From assembly GCA_028023455.1 (NCBI GenBank), contig JAQFVV010012545.1:1056001-1120000 (forward strand): a stretch of 64,000 nt of DNA. The letters are read 5' to 3'. Below are positions 12,366 to 22,900 of this stretch, in pieces (the first letter of the stretch is position 1; every line of letters begins with the position of its first letter). Source of the stretch: Epiperipatus broadwayi (lineage: Eukaryota > Onychophora > Udeonychophora > Euonychophora > Peripatidae). Position numbers and translations under genes: made by a program. Below the pieces are notes generated by a model. That model did not search any database. It saw only the letters and a list, made by a program, of their open reading frames with translations, and was not told the DNA's origin.

Positions 12366-14621
12366 ATGGCCTCCACATCGGATTCCAAAATAAAGACTGG
12401 CGCGAATCAGACTTCACGAATATATAGCAACATTAGAGCACAGACAACATACGCGAACATAGCTGAATTAAATTTGCAAAATGCAAAACAAATCCCAAGA
12501 TTTAGAAGGGCTAATCAGGACGACCTGAATGAAGTAAATGATATAAATATGAATCATTATGGTGCCGATGTGCCTTTACATAACGTTTGGTTAAAAGAAG
12601 AAGTGGAAGAAATAAATCGCCAATTTAATGAAACTATACCGAAAAAAATTATTCATGTCATTTAAGAGATTTTTTTCAAAGAAGTCAATAGTCTTAGCAG
12701 CAACAGATAGAAATCTCTCTCTCTACAAGTTTCCAAAGGAAATACCATATAAAGAGTTATCTAACAAAAAAATGTGGAGCTCAGTTTCAACCATAGGAGA
12801 GCATACCAATTCAAGATATATGGCGATAGAATTCATTAATGAAACGCAATGTACAGATTTTCAAGAAAAAATTAAGACTTTGGAAAATTATGCTCTTGTG
12901 ATTGTAGATAGAGAAATGCAAAACTATCACACTGGCATTATTAAAAATACCTATTTTGGGTATAATATACATGATTTCACAAAATTAATGAAACCCTTTG
13001 GGCAACTGATATACATGAAGCCAATATATCGCTCAGACACACCTACACTAGTTTATTCAAACAGGTTTTATTTCAAAATCAAAATGAATGAAGGCATAAG
13101 ACCTGAAGACATCCCAAGCATAATAATGGATCAGGAAGCAATACTGACTATACAAATTAATGGGCTTAGGCCACAATGTTTTGTGTGTGGAAGTAGAGAT
13201 CACCTGGCAATAGACTGTGGAAGAAAACACAACAGCAATGACCAGTCAACAGCTAAAACACAGCAAATATTAATTAAAGAATACACAACAGAGCAACCGG
13301 AAGATCAAGCAAACCCAGACAAGAATATAGAAAATCCCAAACACCCAGAGACTGGCCGAGAAATAGATGACATGCAAAAAAATAAAAAAAAATGGGAAGA
13401 AATGACAGATAAAGAATATACAAAGGAAGGAACAGGAAATCAGCCAAGACCAGATAAGAAGAGAAAATACACCAAACATGAAGAATGTGACCAAGAGATG
13501 GGTGACATGCAAAAAAATTATAAACAAATAGATGATATGCAAAGAAATAAGAAACAAAGTTTGCTGAAAGTTGCTGATCAGTCAGTACTATCACAGCTGG
13601 TTGAGTCAGACAAACTCACCACTGAAAAAGAAGGCAAAAGAATTGAAGTCAGTCCAAAACAGATAAAGCCTCATCAAAAAAAACAATCAAAAAAAGGAAA
13701 TCAAGATAACAATCAAAGACTGGAATCTGAGACTGGAATAGAAGATATACCTGATGAACACCAAAGATCAAAAATAGATATAGACATTATGCAAAAAAAG
13801 AATAAAAAATGTGGAGAAATAAACCAACTGGATGAAGAAGATATAATTGAAGCCACAGAAAATAAAACAAGCACAGAAAAAAACTAAATCACACCAAACA
13901 TATTGAGGGTGACCCAGAAATAGATGACGTAAAAGGGAAAAATAAGGAACTGGATGGCATACAACATAATAAACAAAGTAAGCAAAAAACAGATAAAGAA
14001 GATACAATGGAAGCAACGGCAGACAAGAACATAAAACACATCAAACACATTAAAGCCGACCGTGAACTAGTTGGCTTAAAAGCGGAATATAAGCCACTGG
14101 ACAACATACAAGATAATAATAACCAAAGTAAGCTTAAAATGGCACAACAGGAAAGGCCAGCTCAGCTCTATGAGCAAGAGAGATTAAACAATGAAAAAGA
14201 GGATAAAAGAATTGCAGCAAATGTAAGCCATATGAAATGTGACCAACAAAATCAATCAAAGAGTGCAAATAAAGATTACATGCAAATTATAGCACTTGAG
14301 ACTGAAACTGAAGATGTGATTAATGGAGATAGAAGATGCAAAATTTCAAACAAAGTCATAACATGGCCAACAATTATTAATAAAACATCTGCTGAAATGA
14401 TGGAGGCTATTACTCCAGATCTGCCTACCCAAATAGAAATGCACACTGAATATAGGCGCAAACCAGAGCGTCCACCAAAACAAGATAGAAGATATAAAAA
14501 GGTGAGAATTGAACAAGAGAATCCTCACAGTGAGCAGGAAATATATAATTGGGCTGTAGCAGTGGATGAAGAGAGTGGCCTGGTGTTTCAAGATGCAGTG
14601 GAAATCGAGGAAGAAAAATAG
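12366..14621 (+). pseudogene. LINE element 1 ORF1 (RNA-binding, zinc knuckle), frameshifted
   Basis: Starts at ATG 12366, matching the element 2 ORF1 start context (caatATGGC). The frame shifts at an A run near 12640-12650 (12366-12665, then 12628-13887) and again at an A run near 13870-13880. It continues open to TAG 14619-14621. One zinc knuckle is present, C-x2-C-x4-H-x4-C in 'CFVCGSRDHLAIDC' (about 13177-13218); the second knuckle of element 2 is absent. The C-terminal half is much longer than in element 2 and carries about seven degenerate copies of a 'DDMQKNKK'-like motif (near 13363, 13504, 13531, 13786, 13924, 13954 and 14101). The N-terminal 'MSFKRFFSKKS' block matches element 2. Such ORF1 proteins bind the LINE RNA. 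This one is broken. Confidence 0.85.
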
Positions 14622-14663
14622 GAAGACATGAATTCCTAAACTCAAAAGGAAAAAAAACTACTA

Positions 14664-17600
14664 ATGAAACTTAAAATTGCTGTTTTAAATGTCAGAGAAC
14701 TTAATGCAATCAATAAAAATTTCAAAGTCAGAAATTGGATAAATCAAATATGAGCACATATAACAGGATTATTAGAAACGAAGATATATGCAGGCTCGGC
14801 AATAGACCCAGCTATCTACCTGAGGGGCCAGGGCTTCTCTGCATGTTCCAGAGATTCTTCCTCCCCATCTGCAGGAACTGGAATAGTAATTGCTCAAGAT
14901 TTTCCTTTTGAAAACTTCAAAATACTTTACATTGATTCAAACCTTCTAATAATAACACTGACTCAAAAAATAATTACAAAGAATATAGTGCTTGTATATA
15001 TGCCAGTAGAAAAGCAAAAGATAGAATCTATAATTTATAATATAAATTCAATTCTTGCCATGAATAAGCCCCACTGTTCTGGTTGGGGACTGCAACTCAT
15101 CTTATGAAGAATTTATACAGAAATCACTACATAAAATAGCCATACCATTGATTAGTGGACAAGGTTTTCTGCCAGAAGGGGCTATCTCCTTTCATAATGG
15201 TCAGTTTGCAACATTAATAGATCTTGTCTTTTACTCACCATCGCTACATCACCTCATGGAAGTAAAATTGGTCCCGACCACTTTTTCTGATCATTCTGCC
15301 CAGCTAATCATGATCAATCTAGGAAAACTGCAAGCAGTTAATCACAACCTAACAAAAACAATAAGAGTACTTATCCCAACAAATGCGACAGAATTCCTCT
15401 TCTCAGAGACATATATTCTGTTGCAGAAGATTAAAGGGATGAGCCTCGATCCTATACAGCAATACCTGACTTTTATTAATATCTTGTCTTTCAATGTTGA
15501 TCATGTAACAAGAAATCAACCACCACCATCAAGGCTTCTGCAATATGCTGATCAGTTACATCAGAGACCAATGATGATGACTGCAACACACAACACCCAA
15601 ATACACATAAGAAAGCTGACTGATGCTTATAACAAGGCCAGTGAATCACTGAAAGAATATCTGAAGATAAAGAAAAGTAGGCTTTGCATGGCACAACAGC
15701 ACACATGGACCCGCAAGTTTATCAAGTGGGCTTTGGGTTATGTACCAGACATAAAAGTGCCAATGGCCATACAGACTGAGGATGGTACGTTCACTGGCCA
15801 TAACATGATTATGCCATTGTTCAAATATTTTCAGGATAAGGTAAGTGCGGAGCCTCACCTTTTTTTTCAGCCAAAAATGTTTGGAGAGGTTGAGGGTGAA
15901 TTACCAGTTAGTGAAAATGATATCATAGAGAAAATGAGAACTATCAGCAATGCTTGTCATCCAGGTGGCCATGGGATACCACTGTTCATTTTGAAGCATT
16001 TAAGTTTTTTTACAGCTAAATACCTCAAGGATTTAGCAAACTATCTTGCTCAAGAAATTAAACCAACCACAGGGATATATCCCATGGCAATAGTGCCATA
16101 TAGTAAGAAAAAGAAAGGCATACCAATGCCAAATAAGCTTAGACCAATATCTATGGGCACACTTTCTATTAAAATATTGGAAAAAATTATAAAAGATAAG
16201 ATTGAGCCCTATATTTTACCAACCATCAGTGAATCACAATTTGCAAAGAAGACATCATCAACGGGGCAAGCAGCATTGTTATTCAAGACCATGATGATAG
16301 CCACCAGGGTTAGAAAGAAGTACAGCACAGTAGTGGTGCAAATAGATATTGCTTTAGCTTTTGATTCAGTGAGAATCCCTGTGTTACTGGATATGCTCAA
16401 GCAGACTAAAATACCCAAAGGTCTGCTATATTTGACTGCAAACTTGATACTGAGCAGAGAACTGTATGTTACTATGAATGGCCGAAATTCACCTTCATTC
16501 ATCCCAACACAATCACTATCACAAGGGTCTCCTCTGAGTGCATTAATGTTTATTTATTATATCAATCCTCTTATTGAAAAAATCAATAGCACATTCATTG
16601 GAGTTCAAATACCTGGTACAACACAGAAGATTGCATGTCTCGCATACATGGATGATATCACAGTCTTCTTGACATCAAAGAAGCAAATACCACAGCTTCA
16701 GGCAGTGCTTGAACAATTCTCTAAGCAATATGGATTGAGCATAAACCCAGAAAAGTCTGCGGCCTGGACTCTACTCACTGGAAAGCCATGTGGACCAATG
16801 TATCTAGCAAAACCAGCTCCATTCCTAGGCTTTCCTTTTTTTCTAGGAGCCACTGGAATGAGATGTCAGATCCAAGCCAAGCTCAAAGAGGAAGTCAAAA
16901 GTGTAGCTGAATCACTCTCAAAGGAATATTTGTCCATATATGCAAAGGTGCAACTGATTAACAAACTTATAATAACCAAGATAACATATTACATGCCTGT
17001 AGTTGAATTTTCAAAAAAATTTATGGCATGCATTAATTCCATATGTTGCAAGCTCATCTGGGGGAAAAAGACGGTGGCAATTTCAATGGCAAAACTGAAT
17101 CGCCCTCTTATAGCAAATGGACTGGGATTGCATAGCTTACAAACATTCAAAACAAGGAATGCTATAATTGCTATACTCACTCAATTTCCTAAATTAAGAC
17201 ACCTAGAGCAGATAACACCTTCAGATAGACCTCCTCCAAAAGATTGTTTTTTGGCAATCACTGTTTACCAATGCAGGAGAGAAAGAACAATTCCAGATTA
17301 TACATCAAAATAATTGTAATGAGGAGATCCCATCAATACTAAAAATAGGAAAAAAATATCTGATCAAGCAATACAAAAAATGGCAACTAGAACCTAAGTT
17401 TCTAGATTTTATAATCAAGATGAATTTGAACGCTTTACCTACCAAGTGTTTTTTACATCACAGAAGAATGTACAGGTCAGTTGATCCATTCTGTGGCCTT
17501 TGCCATATGGCTGAGGAGACTTTACAGCATATAATTTTCAACTGCAAGGCCTTGGAGCAGACTAGATGCATTTTGCAGGCCAAATACAGGAAAAAAATAC

Positions 17601-17814
17601 CACAATGATGCAAATTATATCAAATTACAAAGGTAGGTCTATACCAGCCATAAGGGCCTCAACATTTGTTTTATATGCATTTTGGTGCACTAGGTGTGTA
17701 TTCACATTGGGTAATAACCCCAGAAGGCATCCAGCCACATTTGAAAATAAGTTGAATAAAATTCAACTTAGAGACAAGCAGATCACCAGCCCGGATATTT
17801 ATGCAGCTACTTGA
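14664..17814 (+). pseudogene. LINE element 1 ORF2 (endonuclease / reverse transcriptase), broken
   Basis: Begins at ATG 14664 ('MKLKIAVLNVREL') and meets TGA at 14751-14753. The endonuclease frame shifts near 15065-15080, where GDFN has become GDCN. From about 15082 to 17270 it is open and carries the RT core: 'NKLRPISMGTL', motif A 'QIDIALAFDS', motif B 'SQGSPLSAL', motif C 'AYMDD', and 'FLGFPFFL'. It shifts again near 17270, giving the finger 'CGLCHMAEETLQHIIFNC' (C-x2-C-x8-H-x4-C), and once more near 17595. The last frame has 'WCTRC' and 'NNPRRHP', then a Trp codon turned to TGA at 17812. The RT catalytic residues persist, but the gene cannot make a full protein. Confidence 0.88.
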
Positions 17815-18060
17815 TCCCTGCTCAGGCAAATAGCAAAGCTATAAAAAAAAAAATTAAAGAAAGCATGGTCCTGATTATGCTCCTATTGGACAATAATATG
17901 ATTAATTAACATTGATAAAGTGGATAGAATCATGTAAAATTACCCGTACAGATATGTACTTTTAAAAAAATGCATATTGTAGACTTGAAATTGAACTAAC
18001 AATAATAAGATTCAACATGTATCTTGCTATGGCATTATAATACTATGTAACTATTGGATC

Positions 18061-18066
18061 AATAAA
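18061..18066 (+). promoter_or_regulatory. Polyadenylation signal AATAAA, LINE element 1
   Basis: AATAAA lies 19 nt before the TAA tail. The same motif in a similar context (tcAATAAAGT...TTGAAA) sits at 23401 in element 2. Confidence 0.7.
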
Positions 18067-18084
18067 GTTTACTATTGTTGAAAC

Positions 18085-18085
<1 letters not shown>

Positions 18086-18144
<59 letters not shown>
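18086..18144. repeat. TAA microsatellite between the two LINEs
   Basis: About 20 uninterrupted TAA units. It forms the 3' tail of element 1 and is followed without spacer by the 5' end of element 2. Confidence 0.95.
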
Positions 18145-18147
18145 GAG

Positions 18148-18159
18148 TGCGCATGCGCC
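18148..18159 (+). promoter_or_regulatory. NRF1-like palindrome at LINE element 2 5' end
   Basis: TGCGCATGCGCC, with the perfect palindrome GCGCATGCGC at 18149-18158, begins four bases into the element. The animal factor NRF1 recognises YGCGCAYGCGCR-type sites. Full-length LINEs need an internal promoter at their 5' end, so a role in transcription is plausible but inferred. Element 1 lacks an equivalent site. Confidence 0.45.
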
Positions 18160-18359
18160 AGCTGGTTTGATGATCGTAGATATCGGTAGGATATATTATA
18201 TATTTCTAGTAATAATAAAACTAAAAAAATTTTTATTTAAAATAAACCGTATTGTCTCTAAGCAACCCAATATTCAGTATATATAGTTTTTTAAACTTAA
18301 GAAAACTCCTCCGACGAGGAATTTGTGTGCAAGCGTTTTTTTTTTTTTTTTACTTCAAT

Positions 18360-19850
18360 ATGGCGATCTCTTTGAACGCAGCAAGCATTTCTTATGCTGA
18401 CGCAATCAAAGCATCCACTAAAAAAGGAGATTTTCCTCAGAACGTGGGAAAAAATCAAGCTCCAGTTTCAAGATTTCGTCGTTCAACAATAAATGATCTA
18501 ATGAAACTAGATGTGATTTCAGAATCTGACCCATTACCAGTTAACGTAATAGAAGAAGAGATCTGGACTAATGAAAGTCTATTAAAAATTTCTGAACGCT
18601 TTAATACGACCATCCCACGTGACCTGTTTATGTCGTTTAAACGTTTCTTTACTGACCGGTCTGTTATCCTTGCAATTACAGATATAAATTGTTCGCTGTA
18701 TAGATTTCCTAAGGATTTGCTATACGAAGAATTAAGCACAAATAATTTATGGGATTCTATATTGCGCATAGCAGATCACCCAAATCCTCGCTATCTTGCT
18801 ATTGAATTCTATAGCGAAGAACAAAAAAACAAATTTGATAAAACAATTAAAACGTTAGGGAAATATGCTTTAGTAAAAGTTAACCAATATAGAGAAAATT
18901 TTATTACCGGCACAATCAAAAATACGTACTTTAACTATACAATAAATGACCTCAATAAATTAATGCAACCGTTCGGAGTTGTTGTTGCCTTTCAACCTAT
19001 ATATTTAAAAGGAACTCCGATACCGATCTATGGAAACAGATCGGAAGAGCGTCGTGTATTAAATCAAAACGTAAATCCAAATGATATTCCCACTCTTATA
19101 ACCGATCACGAAGCGACGCTACTCTTAATAATTCATGGACTTAAACCGCAATGTTTTCACTGCAAACAACGAGGGCATATTATAAATGCATGCCCAAAAC
19201 TTAAATGTAAACACTGTGATATGAGAGCAACCGCAAGTCATCAATGTGGAAATGCGCCAGTAAATAACACAGATTTCACTCCTCAACCGATAAGTGAATC
19301 AACTACAATTTGCTATCAAAATAATCCAATTAATGACGATGTAACAGACGATCTATACATCACCAGAGAGCAATCAGTAAATGACGAAAGTGAATCAATT
19401 TTACCCGAAAATCAATCACGGAATGACGAGGATAAACCAGTGTTACAAGAAAATAGCCCATCTCAACAAGAATTATTAAAAAGTGATTGCCAAAATCACA
19501 AACAATCAAAAACACCCCTTAACAAAACTTCGCAAGATATTATAGACTATCTAGTGCCTTGCTTGCCACCTACAGACCCGAAAATAAATGACACTGCCAC
19601 CCGAAAACCAGGCAGACCGCGAAGCAAACGTAGAAAAAATGCAGCAGTGCCTATTGATCTTAGTGAAGATGATATGCCCCAGACATTAGATCATAAAAAA
19701 AAAATAAGAAAAGCAAATATGAGTTCAACGGATACCGAGTTTGAATACACTTCAGATGAAGACCTTAGCACCAATAAAAAAGCAAATGTGCAAAAATTAT
19801 CACAGGAGGGAGGAAGTAGAACCTCCAGACATAAAAATTCTTTGTCATAA
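18360..19850 (+). CDS. LINE element 2 ORF1 protein (zinc-knuckle RNA-binding), 496 aa
   Basis: The ATG at 18360 is chosen because it matches the ORF1 start of element 1 (caatATGGC). The open frame back to 18252 is an unconserved extension through a poly-T run. Conserved blocks shared with element 1 are 'RFRR' (about residue 38), 'LFMSFKRFF' (89-97), 'GTIKNTYF' (184-191) and 'NDIPTLI' (241-247). Zinc knuckle 1 is C265-x2-C268-x4-H273-x4-C278. A second Cys/His cluster is C283, C286, H294 and C296. The C-terminal 190 residues are hydrophilic and charged with a basic 'GRPRSKRRK' patch, a possible nuclear signal. Known LINE ORF1 proteins coat the element RNA. Residues 227-233 (RSEERRV) are adapter-encoded and should not be trusted. 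Confidence 0.88.
   Translation: MAISLNAASISYADAIKASTKKGDFPQNVGKNQAPVSRFRRSTINDLMKLDVISESDPLPVNVIEEEIWTNESLLKISERFNTTIPRDLFMSFKRFFTDRSVILAITDINCSLYRFPKDLLYEELSTNNLWDSILRIADHPNPRYLAIEFYSEEQKNKFDKTIKTLGKYALVKVNQYRENFITGTIKNTYFNYTINDLNKLMQPFGVVVAFQPIYLKGTPIPIYGNRSEERRVLNQNVNPNDIPTLITDHEATLLLIIHGLKPQCFHCKQRGHIINACPKLKCKHCDMRATASHQCGNAPVNNTDFTPQPISESTTICYQNNPINDDVTDDLYITREQSVNDESESILPENQSRNDEDKPVLQENSPSQQELLKSDCQNHKQSKTPLNKTSQDIIDYLVPCLPPTDPKINDTATRKPGRPRSKRRKNAAVPIDLSEDDMPQTLDHKKKIRKANMSSTDTEFEYTSDEDLSTNKKANVQKLSQEGGSRTSRHKNSLS
19038..19058 (+). other. Illumina adapter sequence embedded in the assembly
   Basis: These 21 bases begin AGATCGGAAGAGC, continue GTCGTGTA, and match the start of the TruSeq universal adapter exactly. 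The translation RSEERRV is a familiar adapter-contamination signature in protein databases. In element 1 the same position, with the same length, encodes an unrelated FYFKIK-type stretch. The adapter therefore seems to overwrite about 21 native bases rather than being inserted, which keeps the frame. Confidence 0.95.
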
Positions 19851-19933
19851 TTTGTGCAAGTTATCTAAACTATATAAAATTATAATCTAATTACTACATC
19901 AGGTGTGTTCTGTTTTTATTGAGTGAAACTATA

Positions 19934-22900
19934 ATGAATATAAAAATAGCGTCATTAAACATCCGTGGATTAAACTCACCGGGAAAAAACTATCAATTAA
20001 TAAAATGGCTTGAAATTATACAACCTCATTTGCTAGGGTTACTCGAAACAAAAATTTATAATAAATCTCAGATTAATCCATCTAACTATCTTAATAATCA
20101 AGGATACTCAGCATTCTCCCAAGCATCATTTTCACCCTCAGCAGGAACAGGAGTAGTAGTAATGAAAACCTGCCCCTTCTATTCATTCAAAATAATATAT
20201 ATAGATGCACACATATTAATTATAACACTATATGATAAAACAGTTACATTGAATGTAGCATTTGTTTATTTACCTCCAAATCACACAGTAATTAATAAAG
20301 TCATTCAAATTATAAATTCCAAAATAGCATCCTCATCACATCCATTAATTTTACTTGGTGATTTCAACATGTCATACAATGAGTTTGTCACAAAATGGTT
20401 GCACTTACTAGCCATACCACTCATGAGTGGAGAAGGCTATCTCCCACAGAATTCAGTAACATTTAATAATGGCAGGTTTTCATCATTAATTGACCTGGTC
20501 TTCTACTCACCAGTGTTACATCACATGATCAGCCTAACAATAAAAAACTCATCATTATCAGACCATTCTGCAATTATTGTTTCACTAAAGAATGATTTTA
20601 TATACAGATCAATAACATCTATTGGAAACACAATTAGAGTGCTTCTTCCATGTCGAACCCCAGAATATTTATTCTCAGAAATATATATATATCTCTTCAA
20701 ACTTCGAGACATTGAAATGGATCCAGTGCAAACATGGATTGCTTTTGTTAACATTATTTCATATACAATTGATGTCATAACAAGGGCTACCCCAGCCCCT
20801 TCAAGGCTTCTAGCTCTTGTAGATGAAACACACAAAAGAATCACAAACAGTACTACAAATAAACAAGGCTGTTCAAATGTGATTGCACTGAAGAAACTTT
20901 ATAAATCAGTCTCTGAAGAACTTAAAGAATACCTGGCAATTAAAAAAAGAAAACTCTTTTTGACACAGACACACACATGGTCCAGACACTATATTCGCTG
21001 GGCACTGGGACAAAAGCCATCAACTCGCATACCGACAGCAATTAAAATACAAGAAGATATAATTTCTGGTTACAATATGTTGCTACCCCTCTACACACAT
21101 TTCAAATCCAAACTTCAAGAGAAGAAAAAATTCAGCCCTGCACGATTTTTTTCCGATCAGCCAGAAAAAAATATAGTATTTACTCCCAAAGACTTTATAC
21201 AAAAATTAGCATCAACCCCAAACTCCAGTCACCCAGGAATGCATGGTATACCTTGCTTTGTATTCAAGCATTTAGAAAATTTTACTGCTCAGTATCTGTG
21301 TAATCTAGCAAACTTTCTAACAAAAAAGATCCATCATATACATGGATTATACCCTATTTTACTAGTACCATTTACCAAAACACATGAAAAAATAACCACA
21401 CTAAACAATCTAAGGCCCATATCAATGAGCCCTCTGGGTATCAAACTGTTGGAGTCAATCATTAAAGACAAAATAGAACCCTATATCATACCTATACTAT
21501 CTAAAATGCAGTTTGCTAAGAAAGGCTCGTCTACAATGCAAGCAGCCTTTCTATTCAAAACAGTTATTGATTCTGTCAGAAATAATAAAAAATATAGTCC
21601 AGTTGTAATCCAACTGGATATAAAATCAGCATTTGATATGATTCCAATTGAACTCCTTGTTGAAGCATTAGCAGACACAACAATACCAAGATCCTTAATA
21701 TATTTAGTAACCAATCTTCTATTAAGTCGAGAAATACATATTACACTTAATGGTAAGAATTCCCCCTCTTTTGTACCTTACTGTTCAATTCCACAAGGTT
21801 CACCACTAAGTGCTCTTTTTTTTACTTTCTATATCAATCCCTTACTGAATATGATAGAAAAAGAATTATCAGGCATATACATACCCGGTCTAAAAGCAAA
21901 CATCTCCTGTATTGCCTACATGGATGATGTCTCGATTTTTTTAACTTCTAAAAAACAGATCCCAACTCTATTGAAAATTCTTAATTCATACACTAATAAA
22001 TACAAGCTGGAGTTTAACATGGAAAAATCTTCTGCATGGTCAATATATACGGGACAATTTCACACACAACATTTTAAAGGAAAACCCAGCTCTTTTGTGG
22101 GATTCCCCTTCTATTTGAGCAATCTAGAAATGCGTCGACAAATACAAGACAAAATTAAAAATAAAATAGAAAATATAATTGATTCACTATCAAAATCTTA
22201 CCTTTCACTGTATTCAAAAGTATCCCTGTTTAATCTATTAATTATGACTCGAATCACATACTATTCTCCAATAATACTATACACTAAATCTTTTACTAGT
22301 AAAATAAACTCGTTATGTAGAAAGTTGCTGTGGGGAAAAAAGATTGTTTCAGTTTCACTAAAACGTATTCAAGCTCCTCTAATACAAAATGGTTTAGGAC
22401 TACATTCAATACATATTTTTAACATTCAAAAGACATTAAATCTCATTTCTGCATGTACTTATTTATTTCCATACATGAAAGTGTTCTTCAAGATTACCCC
22501 AACAGATAAACCACCACCAAACAATGGATATTGGAAAACCTTGCTTACACTAATTCTTAACATTCCAAATATTATTTTTTCACCACCGCAAGATAAATTT
22601 AAATATTGGGATGTATACCAGATAATTTGCTCTCCCCTAAATGATAAAAAACCAATTTTAAACATTAATAATAGACAACTAACCCGAAAATTTAAATTCT
22701 GGTTATTAGAACCCAAATATTATGATTTTCTACTCAAATTAAATCTTGAAGCATTGCCAACATTACACTTTTGTAGATATAGAAGGCATTACATAAATAC
22801 AGAAGACATATGCTGGTTGTGTTATAGAGAAACTGAGACACAAGAACATTTTATTTTTGCCTGCCCAGTATTTGATAATATTCGTTCATCCATACCATCA

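Larger units (their letters stand above)
12210..18085 (+). mobile_element. Two-ORF APE-type LINE, element 1 (decayed)
   Basis: About 5.9 kb. It has a short 5' leader (12210-12365), ORF1 (12366-14621), ORF2 (14664-17814), a 3' UTR with AATAAA at 18061-18066, and a TAA-repeat tail. It is homologous along both ORFs to element 2, and part of the leader is alignable (TCTAAGC...TATTCAG...TATAT). ORF1 has two frameshifts. ORF2 has an in-frame TGA, three frameshifts and a Trp-to-TGA change near its end. CpG dinucleotides are much scarcer than in element 2, as expected for an older copy. A two-ORF layout, ORF1 zinc knuckle, APE endonuclease and a C-terminal C-x2-C-x8-H-x4-C suggest the L1/Tx1 group. 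That placement is inference. Confidence 0.88.

Noticed and set aside
13270-13594. Minus-strand frames of about 95-106 codons
   Set aside because: Shadows of the A-rich ORF1 repeat region; the products are just F/L/I-rich complements.
18086-18144. Telomere-type or satellite DNA between the LINEs
   Set aside because: The unit is plain TAA, and its position directly after AATAAA in both elements ties it to the LINE 3' ends.
18252-18359. 36-residue N-terminal extension of element 2 ORF1
   Set aside because: It runs through a poly-T tract (FFFFFFYF), is absent from element 1, and the conserved caatATGGC start lies at 18360.
19919-19933. Upstream start of ORF2 at 19919
   Set aside because: The codon is TTG. 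The first ATG in frame is 19934 and gives the canonical endonuclease start.
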